Shown here one piece after another: positions 1 through 9,308 of a DNA stretch of 64,000 nucleotides. The notes under the pieces were generated by a model. The model did no database searches. It was given only the letters and a program-made list of their open reading frames with translations, and was not told where the DNA came from. Made by a program: the position numbers and the translations under genes. The stretch is from the NCBI GenBank assembly GCA_020632595.1, contig JACKFF010000010.1, positions 1-64,000 on the forward strand. Reading direction: 5' to 3'. This stretch comes from Nitrospiraceae bacterium (GTDB lineage: Bacteria > Nitrospirota > Nitrospiria > Nitrospirales > UBA8639). How positions within the stretch are numbered: the stretch's first letter is position 1; every line of letters starts with the position of its first letter.

Positions 1-167
1 CAGAAAATAGGCTTCCCAAAACTACAATGGCTCTCAAAAGTGAAATTGGTTTTGAAAACATATTTGTAATAACTCGGAGATTCCGTCCAATATTCCATGA
101 TTCTTTCCAGAAACTTTGAATTAAATTTATACATGGATGATTATTGCATGATTTGGTGTGATGCATT

Positions 168-545
168 TCAGTCGTCTCCTTCTCTGTCGGTAGTATTAAA
201 ATTATTTTTTAATTTACTCCGTTCAATTTGTTTCTGCCCCTCACGATCAAATCGCTTTAAAACAGGTCCCAATAACCACCCGATAAGTGCATACTGCAAA
301 AACCCTCCAAGTAAATAAATGAGGTAAAAAGAAAACTCATAGTTTCCAGCCAATTTTCTCAAGGGGGTATAAATAAAAAAAGGAAGGGCTATTGGTAAAT
401 TTAAAAAAAACATCAAAGATCCAAAACGCTCTCCCCCTTTAGCACCCGTTAAGACCCACCATGCCCCTAAGATAAATAAGTATCCAACTGCCAATCCTGC
501 CGCACCGACAACTCGATATTTATTCTTTAACCAAAACCTATTCAT
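168..545 (-). CDS. Small hypothetical membrane protein (125 aa)
   Basis: I do not recognise a family. Three hydrophobic stretches are visible at about residues 11-32, 43-60 and 70-93, then a charged, hydrophilic C-terminal tail of about 30 residues ending in acidic residues. A GGAGG ribosome-binding site lies 7 nt before the ATG, which supports the start and suggests a real gene. It is the first gene downstream of the PKD-repeat protein on the same strand, about 150 bp away, and could be co-transcribed. Probably an inner-membrane protein; role unknown. Confidence 0.6.
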   Translation of the reverse strand: MNRFWLKNKYRVVGAAGLAVGYLFILGAWWVLTGAKGGERFGSLMFFLNLPIALPFFIYTPLRKLAGNYEFSFYLIYLLGGFLQYALIGWLLGPVLKRFDREGQKQIERSKLKNNFNTTDREGDD

Positions 546-698
546 GGGTTGGCCTCCATGCGTCTTTCAATCTGCCATACAAAAAACTAAGAATAACGAT
601 TGATCCTTAATGCGATATAATTTCTTGACCCCAAGCAAAGACTTACGCAGTCAACTTAATTTATTAAAAAAATCATTAAACAATCGCTCATATTCAGT

Positions 699-3600
699 CT
701 AAAAATTCCGGATCCGCCATTGGCCATCGGTATCAAGAATGAACTCCACTTCAAGGGGGAATTGGACAGCGCCCAGGGTCAAGGGTGTCGAAGCCTGTGC
801 CACGACCCGCGTTCCTTGCCCATCTGTGAGATGCAGTGGCACAGCAAAGATAGCTGCCAGCTCATCCAAATGATCCTTGAGTACGGTCCAATCATGACGC
901 ATAACTTCCCGTTTACTCAGCACGACAAACGACAACGCCTCCTCAATGTGACCCTGGGCGAGCGCCTCCATCATGCCTGACCATTCATGATTGAGCAGGG
1001 CTTCAAAAGCCCCAGGATCCAACACCTGGACTACTGCCGTGGCGTCAAATCTGTTTCCCATGGTATCCGTCACACTTACTTTTGGCAGATACAACCCTGG
1101 TTGGGTGAAAGTGACAGATTGTTCATGAAGGTCCAGTCCCTGGCCGTCGATGATTCCATCACCCTGAAAATCCCATTGAATGTTGGCCACCGGTTGGTCG
1201 ATATCAATGGAGACCCGAAGGGTAACCTGGCTAGGCGCCACATTCCGATCAGGCGACACTCGCAACTGCACCTGGTTGGTCAACACGTCGGTAGTATGCA
1301 CTTGCATGGTGGAAGAGGCCCGCTGGCCGCAAGCATTAGTAGCTGCCACGACGACAGTGGTAGGTCCGAGAGTTCCGGTGCCCTCGCGAACGGGTATTTG
1401 ATCGACCGCGTAGGTCGACCCGAAGACTTTGGCCGCTTGTTGATTGACGACCACCCCTACCGGGCTTGAACCACTGGTCATGACCGTCCCTTTCACCAAC
1501 ATGGTTGATTGATTCATCGTAGCATTGGCCAGCGGAGCGTCAATGGTCACAGCCAAGCAATTGGCCGTACAGGCGATATAGGCCTGCACTTGTGCGCCAA
1601 GCGGGCCCATTACTCGCACCTCAAGAATATTCCGGGCTTGCACCACGATGGGCTGGGAAATCTGACTGTGAGCTACCGTGAAATTTTGGGCACTGATCAC
1701 TTCAATCCCATTCAGCCGGACGGTCCCCTGAGTCACCCGATTTGCCCCTCCCGAGGTACCATTGATCAGGACTAACTGATAGTGGGCTGCCGGTTCGCAA
1801 TTCGAAAATTTTGCGCTGAAGATTTCTTCATCGGTGGCGTGTTTAATCCATGCCACTGGCCCCCAGATGGGTGTGAGATTTGTCGGAGTAGCGGAAAGGG
1901 TGACACTAAGATTCATACTATTGGTTTGCCCAACTCCATCCACTCCCCTAACAATAAGAGTATTACCACCTTCCTGTAAGACAATGCCATCGGCAAGAAA
2001 CACTCCACCAGTGACCGTTGCGGAAATTCCATTGACCGTGACGGAAGCATTGGGGTCATTAACCAATCCAGTGACCGTAATAGGACTCACCCCCACCACA
2101 CTTCCTTCTGCAGGGCTGGTGATCATCAATGCCGGGAATTTGGAAGGCGCGGGGGCAGGGACACTAATGGCCACGGTATCGGGATCGCTCGAAGCCTTTC
2201 CATCTGACACCACCACTGTTACGACGTAGATTCCAGGAACATCCGGAATAATGGTGGGCTGAGCGAAGGTAGGATTTAAAAGAGTCGCGGCACTCCCTTG
2301 GGGCCGGCTCTCCAAGGACCATTGGAAGCGTAGGGCATCGCCGTCTCCATCATGAGAACCGCTTCCATTGAGCGTGACTAATGAAAAGACCGGCACGTGT
2401 TGATCTTGTCCGGCATCGGCTACGGGTGGCGTGTTGCCTGCCGTAATTGTCACAGTAACAGGATCACTATTTTCCATCCCATCATTGACGATTAGCTGAG
2501 CCACATATAATCCAACCAGATCTGCACCAAATGTCGGTTGAATAGAAGTTGAGTTTGAAAGTGTTGCAATGCTTCCTGTCGGTTTGGCAATAAGTGCCCA
2601 TTGGAAGATCAACGAATCGCTATCCACATCATGTGAGCCGGTTCCCGTTAAGGTGACAATACTTACTACCGGAACCGTCTGATCCTGCCCTGCATGAGCT
2701 ACCGGCTTGGAATTGTGGGTATTGATCAGGACCATGTCCGGTGGGCTATCTTCTTGCCCATCGTTCACAATCAGTTGCACATGATAGGTCCCTGCCAGAT
2801 CAACAAGGAAATCAGGTGTAGATGAAGTTGGATTCGAGAGGGTAGCCCCGCTTCCACCAGGAATGCTCACAAAGGACCAATGAAAGCTCAGCGCGTCCCC
2901 ATCTACATCATGGGAATCCCTTCCACTTAAGAGGACCGATTGCGTGACAAACACGGTTTGATCCTGCCCGGCTCCGGCCACAGGTGGGGAATTGATGGTT
3001 GTTATCGTCACCGTATCGGGATCACTATCGACTGTTCCATCATTCACAATGAGTTGAAGGGTGTAGACTCCTGGAATATCTATCACCAGAGTAGGCATGA
3101 TGCTCGTAATATCAGAAAGCGAAGCATTACTCCCTGCGGGTTGTGAGAGTATTGTCCACCTATACGTCAAAAGATTCCCGTCCACATCGGTTGAATCGGC
3201 CCCATCAAGCTGCACATTCATGCCAACGTGAACCGTCTGGTCAGGTCCTGCCTTAGCCAGGGGTAGAGTATTTCCTCCCTGTCCCAACCCGAAACCTCCT
3301 TCCAACGCGATTCTGGAGTGATTTCCCATGCGAACCCATTTACCCACAAACGCGCCGGTAGCCCTGCTTTCGGCTCTGAAACGCAGAAGGCCGTTCGGAG
3401 CATAGACTTTCGCGCGCACCGTGCTGCCTTCCCCAAACTTCACCGCTTCCGGGGTGCCATCGATAGCGCCTGTTGTTCCATTAATCCCGATCCCAATGAT
3501 AAGGATGTCAGCTGCAGTCAGAGTTGCTGCATCAGGAGCTGGCCCTACAACCGTATGCCTGCGAGTATCGATCTGGCCCTTCACGCGAATCTCGACGGCC

Positions 3601-4190
3601 TTAGTCGCCAGAACTTGGGCATCTTCACGAATATCCCATTCCTGGAAGTGGTAAAGGCCCCCTGAAAGGGTGACAATGGCACCAGGTCGGGCTTTGAGCC
3701 GACCATAGCGTCCAGCCTGGAGTGTCAGGGCTCCTCCCGCCGGAATATCAATGTCCTGAGATCCAGGATGAACCGATGGGACAGGGGGCATCTCGAAAAC
3801 AAGTGGGAGTCTGACTGGTGTCGTCATGGTCCCTAGAATCTGTCCCGGTCCTAAGAGCGTATTGACCACAATATTCTGTATCTGAGATCCACTTTTCAAT
3901 CTGACGGTATCCCCAAATATCCGGCTATTACTGGTTTGAACCACAACATCGTGACCGATGGTCATTTCTTGCTCACCGTTCAGATAGGGACCAATACTCG
4001 CCTGATTTGCCCCAACATCTCCGCTGAGAATTGTACTTCCCTGCCGTACCCAAACTCCTTCATTCCCTAGCACCACAAAATCTTGAGCCGCCCCAGCCTT
4101 TCCAGCCATACTCAGAAAAATTAGGAACACGACAACAATCCATGCGGAACTAGTATGTTTCCAAAAATTTTTTGTCCAACTCCATGTCAT
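699..4190 (-). CDS. Secreted PKD-repeat protein with C-terminal NTF2-like-sized domain
   Basis: A large exported protein of about 1,163 aa. The frame opens at a GTG at 4220, but I prefer the ATG at 4190: it has a GAGGGG ribosome-binding site about 10 nt upstream and is followed directly by a signal peptide (hydrophobic core about residues 17-30, cleavage near AGKAGA-AQ). Order of parts: a beta-rich N-terminal region (about 35-310); four tandem PKD/REJ-like repeats of about 94 aa, each opening with a variant of AGQDQTV and closing with LIVNDG...DPDTVTI (about 315-690); a glucodextranase-type Ig-like domain starting near TSPAEGSVVG (about 700-780); a further PKD-like unit with WDFQGDG; and a final domain of about 105 aa ending in QWRIRNF. 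Such repeat proteins usually work at the cell surface in adhesion or matrix binding; no enzymatic motif is seen. A frameshifted paralogue of the C-terminal part lies about 550 bp upstream. Confidence 0.8.
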   Translation of the reverse strand: MTWSWTKNFWKHTSSAWIVVVFLIFLSMAGKAGAAQDFVVLGNEGVWVRQGSTILSGDVGANQASIGPYLNGEQEMTIGHDVVVQTSNSRIFGDTVRLKSGSQIQNIVVNTLLGPGQILGTMTTPVRLPLVFEMPPVPSVHPGSQDIDIPAGGALTLQAGRYGRLKARPGAIVTLSGGLYHFQEWDIREDAQVLATKAVEIRVKGQIDTRRHTVVGPAPDAATLTAADILIIGIGINGTTGAIDGTPEAVKFGEGSTVRAKVYAPNGLLRFRAESRATGAFVGKWVRMGNHSRIALEGGFGLGQGGNTLPLAKAGPDQTVHVGMNVQLDGADSTDVDGNLLTYRWTILSQPAGSNASLSDITSIMPTLVIDIPGVYTLQLIVNDGTVDSDPDTVTITTINSPPVAGAGQDQTVFVTQSVLLSGRDSHDVDGDALSFHWSFVSIPGGSGATLSNPTSSTPDFLVDLAGTYHVQLIVNDGQEDSPPDMVLINTHNSKPVAHAGQDQTVPVVSIVTLTGTGSHDVDSDSLIFQWALIAKPTGSIATLSNSTSIQPTFGADLVGLYVAQLIVNDGMENSDPVTVTITAGNTPPVADAGQDQHVPVFSLVTLNGSGSHDGDGDALRFQWSLESRPQGSAATLLNPTFAQPTIIPDVPGIYVVTVVVSDGKASSDPDTVAISVPAPAPSKFPALMITSPAEGSVVGVSPITVTGLVNDPNASVTVNGISATVTGGVFLADGIVLQEGGNTLIVRGVDGVGQTNSMNLSVTLSATPTNLTPIWGPVAWIKHATDEEIFSAKFSNCEPAAHYQLVLINGTSGGANRVTQGTVRLNGIEVISAQNFTVAHSQISQPIVVQARNILEVRVMGPLGAQVQAYIACTANCLAVTIDAPLANATMNQSTMLVKGTVMTSGSSPVGVVVNQQAAKVFGSTYAVDQIPVREGTGTLGPTTVVVAATNACGQRASSTMQVHTTDVLTNQVQLRVSPDRNVAPSQVTLRVSIDIDQPVANIQWDFQGDGIIDGQGLDLHEQSVTFTQPGLYLPKVSVTDTMGNRFDATAVVQVLDPGAFEALLNHEWSGMMEALAQGHIEEALSFVVLSKREVMRHDWTVLKDHLDELAAIFAVPLHLTDGQGTRVVAQASTPLTLGAVQFPLEVEFILDTDGQWRIRNF

Positions 4191-4742
4191 CGAAGGTATT
4201 CCCCTCTTTGCTAAGGACACATGATTAATTAAAAGAGATTTTTTTCGGAGTGAAAGCTCGGGCAGTATGAGAGGATACCGGAAAAGGGCCTATACCCCGT
4301 TGTAGGGGAAGCAATTATTGGAAAAAGTTGCACGCAGTTGGTTTTTGGAAGGAAAGTTTGCTCTTAGGAGTAGGTCATTTATGTTGACTGGATATGAGGT
4401 AAACCCAAGCCCGTTGAATTAGCGATTCCATCCTGTCGACTCTAATCGGAATGGCTGTCACCATCCCGACAGAGACATGCAAGCGTTTTGAATTTTTGGG
4501 AATGATCAAAAGCAGATAACTTGAATGGCTATCATTCAAACATTCACTTTGAATCCCACAGCACCATGAGAATCATAAAGTGATTAGAAGGGAATTCCCG
4601 TTATGATTAAAAAACACAGATTAATCCGGTGTTAATGATGGATTTGGAAGGACAGCTATATGAACAATGGGAAATGCTCTCCAACGAAAACCCTCAATGA
4701 TAGAAGGTTTGACCGGGGCTGGAAGAATTGGTTTTTCAAATC
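4191..4742. other. Non-coding gap between PKD protein and its broken paralogue
   Basis: About 550 bp upstream of the PKD gene without a supported gene on either strand. It must carry the PKD gene promoter; I cannot pick a convincing -35/-10 pair by eye. No tRNA, hairpin with U-tract or repeat was recognised. Confidence 0.4.
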
Positions 4743-5415
4743 CTAAAAATTTTTGATATACCATTGCTGATCCGCTTCCCACACAAACTCCACCTCTAAC
4801 GGAAATTGGATTTCCCCCATCGGCAATGGGTCCGCGGATTTGGCCACGACTCGATATCCTCGCCCATCTGTCAGTTGAAGGGGAACGGAAAATAGATTCG
4901 CGATCTCTCCTAAATGATCGGCCAGCACGGTCCAATCATGTCGCATGGCATCACGCTTTCTGGTAGCCACAAACGAGACAGCCCCGTCAATATCCTGCTT
5001 CGCTAAGGCCGCCAGCATGCCAGACCACCAGGCATTGAGGGCCGCCTGGAGATCTTCCGGATTCTCTACCACCACATCGGCCGTCGCTTCAAAGGTTTCG
5101 CCCTGTTTAGTGGTGACAATCACACGAGGGGCATAGTGGCCGGCATGTGAGAATGTGACGGTCTGAGAATGGAGGTTTGGCCCCCTGCGTCAAACCTTCC
5201 ATCGCCTTCATAATCCCAGGCTATCAGTTTCACTTCAGGGACCGAATCCGTAGACACCCTCAAGTTCACCGTGCTTGGTGCGACATCCCGCTCCGGGGAT
5301 GCCCGAATTTGCACCAAAGGCATCCTGCTATGGTCCATCCCGTAGGCAATGCGATTCCACACATAAGGACCAAAAGGGCATCAGCTGATTTCTTCAACCC
5401 TAATACCGGATTCAT
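4743..5415 (-). pseudogene. Frameshifted secreted paralogue of the PKD-protein C-terminus
   Basis: Three frames join into one protein of about 220 aa. The first, starting at the ATG at 5415 with an AAGGAAAA-type site, encodes a signal peptide (MNPVLGLKKS onwards). The second, from about 5325 down to 5185, encodes VQIRASPERDVAPS and a PKD unit with WDYEGDG. The third, from 5185 to 4743, encodes the terminal domain containing MRHDWTVL and ending QWYIKNF. Both later parts align residue by residue with the intact neighbour (VQLRVSPDRNVAPS, WDFQGDG, QWRIRNF). The second frameshift sits at a five-C run (5181-5185): one more base there restores DAGGPNLHSQTVTF, matching the paralogue. The first break lies near 5320-5330. 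Either a decayed gene or two homopolymer or assembly errors. If intact, it would be an exported single-PKD protein with the same C-terminal domain. Confidence 0.75.
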
Positions 5416-5645
5416 TTTTCCGTTTTCCTTTTCATTGTTCTGCCGGTCCTTGTTTTCAGGACGAACGACTAGCAAGCCTCACCGGGCGACTTCATACAAT
5501 CCTGTCCGCCTCTCTTTCGGAACTATGTATTGATTTCATGAATTAAATGTTCCTGAAAGTCCACAACCCAAATGAGAACAAGGAGGACGGTTCGTTCAGG
5601 CGGGATCCTTTACCTTGTCGGGGAAATCAGGTATGAAACACTCCT

Positions 5646-7139
5646 ATGGGTCTCTGTATTGATCGCGACCAGTTTGACGAAGAGGATTTTACCCGTTTCG
5701 GGCAACGACTGATTCAAAGCCTAAAAGCTCTGAAGCATGTGGTGGAGCAACCGGGGTTTGGCGTGGGTCCTCTCTCCATCGGGGCGGAACTCGAACTCTC
5801 AATTATCAATAGCGAAGGCCGGGCCTATCCCATCAATCGCACCCTTCTTGATTGCGCACATGATGCACACCTCCAACTCGAATTAGACCGGTTTAATTTG
5901 GAATATAATTTGTCTCCTGTCGCCTTGGCGGGCCATCCCTTTTCCCATGTCCGGGCGCAGTTAGCGAACGCCATTCAATCATTGGAATATTGTGCGCATA
6001 AATGGGGAGGACGCATTGCGCCTATTGGCATACTACCGACCCTGTGCGCCGAAGAACTGGATTCACCGGTGCTGTCGGATCTCCCACGCTATCGTGCACT
6101 CTCGGCCGGCCTTCGACGGTTGCGCGAAGGTCCATTTGCGATACACATCAATGGACCGGAGCCCTTAACCGTGACCTGTCCGGATGTCACGCTGGAAGGG
6201 GCCACGACCTCGTTTCAAATTCATCTTCGGGTGAATCCTCAGGATTTCGCTCATGTCTTTAATGCCGCGCAACTGGTCACGCCTGTTGCCTTGGCTCTCG
6301 CTGCGAATAGTCCCATTTTTTTGCAGCATCGGCTGTGGGCGGAAACGCGCGTGGCCTTGTTCAAGCAAGCCATCGACAGTCGAAAAACCCGGGAAGGTGA
6401 TTGGCATCAACCGGCCAGAGTGTCGTTCGGCCATGGGTGGGTCCGTCGAGGAGCGTATGAATTATTTGCCGAAGCCGTGGCGCTTCATACCCCCTTATTG
6501 CCGGTGATGAGTCCGGAAGATCCCATGGAATGCCTCAGTCGAGGGCAACTGCCGCAGCTCGAGGAATTACGCCTGCACCAGGGAACCGTCTGGCGGTGGA
6601 ATCGGGCGATCTATGATGCCGGTTCCAATGGACATTTCCGCGTCGAATTTCGATCCCTTCCCTCAGGGCCTACGCCGATTGACATGGCCGCCAATGCGGC
6701 ATTTGTGATAGGACTGACATTGGGCATGCGACAGCAGATCGACCAGCTTCTCCATCAGTTTCCGTTTGAATATGCGCACCGGAATTTCTATCGGGCGGCC
6801 GAATATGGGATGGAGGCCATGTTAGTATGGCCGGGTCAGCCAGGGCATGGGTTGCGCGAAATATCGGTGTGTGACCTGGCCGGGGAATTGTTGTCGGTGG
6901 CCGGGAAGGGCTTGGAGGAACACGGGGTGGAGAAAGAAGAAATTCATACCATGCTGAATGTGATCCGGGATCGTGTGGAGACGCGGATGAATGGCGCGCG
7001 TTGGCAGGTCCATCGGTTGGCACAGTATGAGAGCCGGGGGCATGACCGTCCCACGGCTCTCACGCACATGCTCGAAGATTATTTGCGAGCCGCACATACG
7101 GGGGCGCCTGTTTCACACTGGAGTCTGAACCTCGAATGA
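5646..7139 (+). CDS. Glutamate-cysteine ligase-like (GCS2 family) carboxylate-amine ligase
   Basis: 497 aa. The N-terminal part contains GPLSIGAELELSI, the GxExE-type glutamate/metal-binding strand typical of the GCS2 (plant/proteobacterial GshA-like) fold, followed by NLEYNLSP and the conserved SFQIHLRV strand. The length fits the family. These enzymes use ATP to join a glutamate-like gamma-carboxylate to an amine, but many members are not true GshA, so the substrate is uncertain. The stop overlaps the start of the next gene by 4 bp (ATGA), so ligase and hydrolase are translationally coupled, which suggests they act on the same amide. No glutathione synthetase gene lies nearby. The start at 5646 lacks a clear ribosome-binding site. 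Confidence 0.75.
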   Translation: MGLCIDRDQFDEEDFTRFGQRLIQSLKALKHVVEQPGFGVGPLSIGAELELSIINSEGRAYPINRTLLDCAHDAHLQLELDRFNLEYNLSPVALAGHPFSHVRAQLANAIQSLEYCAHKWGGRIAPIGILPTLCAEELDSPVLSDLPRYRALSAGLRRLREGPFAIHINGPEPLTVTCPDVTLEGATTSFQIHLRVNPQDFAHVFNAAQLVTPVALALAANSPIFLQHRLWAETRVALFKQAIDSRKTREGDWHQPARVSFGHGWVRRGAYELFAEAVALHTPLLPVMSPEDPMECLSRGQLPQLEELRLHQGTVWRWNRAIYDAGSNGHFRVEFRSLPSGPTPIDMAANAAFVIGLTLGMRQQIDQLLHQFPFEYAHRNFYRAAEYGMEAMLVWPGQPGHGLREISVCDLAGELLSVAGKGLEEHGVEKEEIHTMLNVIRDRVETRMNGARWQVHRLAQYESRGHDRPTALTHMLEDYLRAAHTGAPVSHWSLNLE

Positions 7140-8152
7140 GCCTCGTTCGCCCTATACCCCGGTGGGAGGCCCCCACGCGTCAAGACGTGGGGCCGACAGT
7201 TGAGGATTTTCTGATGAAGCTTGGTGAGCCTACTTTTCTGTGGCTTCCCGGCTTGGACACCTCGCGCACTCGCGCCGTCTGTACTTTATTACATGGCAAT
7301 GAACCCTCAGGCGTGCGCGCCATTCACCGATGGATACGGGAAGGACAACAACCCCAAGTCAATATGCTCTGTTTTATCGGGTCCATCGGAGCGGCCTTGA
7401 CCAAACCAGTGTTTTCTCATCGATGCACACCGGAGGGAAAAGACCTTAACCGTTGCTTTCGATCTCCTTTTGAGGGTCAGGAAGGAGCCATAGCCCAAGC
7501 CATGCTCCACGAACTACATCACGCCCAACCTGAAGCGTTGATTGACTTGCATAACACCTCGGGCCGGAGTCCGGCATATGGTGTGACCACCCTGAACAGG
7601 GAGACCCATGAAATATTGACGGGAGTCTTTTGCGATCATCTCATCGTGACCGATTTACGGTTAGGCACATTGATGGAAGCGACGGAATACGACTGGCCAA
7701 CCGTCACCATTGAAGCCGGATGGGCGAAAGATCCCAATGCCGATGAGTTGGCCTTTCGCGGCTTCACACGGTATGCCATGGCAGAAAACTTTTCAGATAT
7801 CTCCTCACCGGTGCCCGCACTCCATCATCCCATTCGGGTGGAACTGCAGGAAGGGGCCACCGTGGCCTATAACGGTGGACCGGTTTCCGAAGTGGATCTC
7901 ACCCTTCCTTCAGATGTGGATCGATTGAATTTTGGACTGTGGTCTCCGCATGAGACGCTGGGTTGGGTCGGGGCGCGGGGCTTGGATGTCCTATGGGCCA
8001 AGAATGCGAGGGGACAAAACGTCAGCAAAGCGATTTTCTCCGTGCACAACGGCGAACTTCGATTGGCACATCCCAGCCGGCTCATGATGGTCACGACAAA
8101 CGCCGAAATCGCCCAAAGCGATTGCCTCTTCTACATCCTTCCTGATTCGTAA
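7136..8152 (+). CDS. Succinylglutamate desuccinylase/aspartoacylase-family zinc hydrolase
   Basis: 338 aa of the AstE/AspA (M14-like) family. Visible active-site elements: HGNE with zinc ligands H53 and E56; DLNR at 103-106; DLHN with the third zinc ligand H139; and TIEAG with the catalytic-type E193. These enzymes hydrolyse N-acyl amino acids or small amides in the cytoplasm. It overlaps the preceding ligase by 4 bp, so the pair may form and cleave a related amide. A short C-terminal beta domain follows from about residue 235. The true substrate cannot be read from sequence. The 270 bp after it hold no gene that I can support. Confidence 0.8.
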   Translation: MSLVRPIPRWEAPTRQDVGPTVEDFLMKLGEPTFLWLPGLDTSRTRAVCTLLHGNEPSGVRAIHRWIREGQQPQVNMLCFIGSIGAALTKPVFSHRCTPEGKDLNRCFRSPFEGQEGAIAQAMLHELHHAQPEALIDLHNTSGRSPAYGVTTLNRETHEILTGVFCDHLIVTDLRLGTLMEATEYDWPTVTIEAGWAKDPNADELAFRGFTRYAMAENFSDISSPVPALHHPIRVELQEGATVAYNGGPVSEVDLTLPSDVDRLNFGLWSPHETLGWVGARGLDVLWAKNARGQNVSKAIFSVHNGELRLAHPSRLMMVTTNAEIAQSDCLFYILPDS

Positions 8153-8421
8153 AAAACAAAGATTTTCGATCGACCTAGAGCGAAAGACCGTTCAAATCTC
8201 ACGTTGATTGTGGTGTCCGATCCCTGGCGTTGGGGCAAAAGCTCTATTGCTAACAATTTGCCTTGTCGGTGAGGAGGGCGGAATTATTTTGTTAGGTAAC
8301 CTATGCAGCTATCATAAGTCTATGGACAGGATCTAGGTGAAGGTCGTGTAAACATTCCCGTCGTTGCGTTCGCAACTCATCAGACACTAAATTTGAAAGT
8401 AACTCCATGATTTGAGGACGC

Positions 8422-8742
8422 TTACAGAGATTTCAATTTTTTTATAATTTCCTCACATGCTTTCACTATATCACCTAGTGCAGACTCAAGATATTCTCGT
8501 TCTTCGCGTTCGACTCGTTCCAAATATGATGCACTACACTCTAATTTTAGATCCCCTAACGGTAGGTGATCCGTTTCACTTTCCGTCGCTCTAATTTGAT
8601 TGAAACAGTCCTCATCTCCCAATCCAATATCGTCCTTTAGTCTAACCAGTCGACGACAACCCTCTAGAGGATGAAGAGTACCCTTGATAATGGCCGAGGC
8701 AATGTCGATAGCTTCTTGACGTCTAGATTTATCGATATCCAT
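8422..8742 (-). CDS. Small hypothetical protein, DUF2489-like
   Basis: 106 aa, soluble, mainly helical and acidic. The order of motifs, an N-terminal IIKGTLHPLEGCRRLVRL, then a central ESETDHLPLGDL and a C-terminal helix with KACEEIIKKL, resembles the DUF2489 type of small protein found singly in accessory regions. I am not certain of that assignment and no function is known to me. A GGGG-type ribosome-binding site precedes the ATG by about 8 nt. It sits alone between the hydrolase gene and a row of broken genes, with a low-GC upstream region (8743-8920), which fits recent acquisition. Confidence 0.5.
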   Translation of the reverse strand: MDIDKSRRQEAIDIASAIIKGTLHPLEGCRRLVRLKDDIGLGDEDCFNQIRATESETDHLPLGDLKLECSASYLERVEREEREYLESALGDIVKACEEIIKKLKSL

Positions 8743-8923
8743 GAGAATTGCCCCGAATATCCATCGTCTGGAATCTCATTGCAAGTTTTCCTAAAATACA
8801 AAAAAATCCCTTGGGAATAGCAGCCTAAGAAGGACGAAACGGTTATCTTCAAAAATTAATATTAGACTGCGTGAATATTTATTTCTGCTTCTCACTTTAC
8901 TTACGGAACGATCGTTCGCATGG

Positions 8924-9080
8924 TTATTCCACCATCCCGTATTGCGCGGTGAAATGCCTAAGAAAGGGCGTTTGTTCCAGAAAGCGGAACGGCTTTAAGT
9001 GTTCACGGCGGCGGAAGACTTCTTCCACCACTTCCACGATATAATCCACATGGCTTTGGGTATAGACCTGCCTGGGAAGA
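8924..9080 (-). pseudogene. 3'-terminal tryptophanase remnant, cut by an IS end
   Basis: Reading the minus strand gives the last 50 or so codons of tryptophanase: RQVYTQSHVDYIVEVV, then EHLKPFRFLEQTPFLRHFTAQYGMVE and a TAA at 8924-8926. This matches the intact gene at 12003-13382 almost residue for residue. The homology stops abruptly at about 9080, where an insertion-sequence-like end begins. It has no start codon or upstream coding part, so it is a dead fragment. Confidence 0.85.
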
Positions 9081-9288
9081 GGTTCCGTCAAATAGTGTGT
9101 AAACAGAGTTAGGCGGCCACCTCAGTTTTCGATTGTTTTCCATCCACAAATTCCACTCCGCGATAGACTTCGGCCATCAACTCCGGATGTTTCACTCGAC
9201 GATGGCGATTCCCGCAGCCCTTATACTCGCTAAAAAATACTCATGGGGCGTGATTCTTACTTGGCCTGAATCCAGCAAGCCTTCGCAT
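9081..9288 (-). mobile_element. Remnant of an insertion sequence (possibly IS256/mutator type)
   Basis: The right boundary of the tryptophanase fragment coincides with GGTTCCGTCAAATAGTGTGT (continuing AAAC), which resembles the inverted-repeat ends of IS256-type elements (a GTGTAAAC core after a GNNNNGTC terminus). Just inside it, a minus-strand frame ends with HRRVKHPELMAEVYRGVEF and a short tail to a TAA at 9109-9111, a spacing typical of a transposase C-terminus. The same frame opens at an ATG at 9288 behind an AGGAGGAG site but is stopped by TGA at 9241-9243, so no transposase can be made. Family assignment is from memory and tentative; the other end of the element was not found. Confidence 0.45.
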
Positions 9289-9308
9289 CACCTCAAAACT
9301 ATCTCCTC

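Noticed and set aside
9109..9288. Possible selenocysteine-type readthrough of TGA at 9241-9243 in a short frame behind AGGAGGAG
   Set aside because: No SECIS-like hairpin was seen, and the frame fits a decayed transposase tail better.
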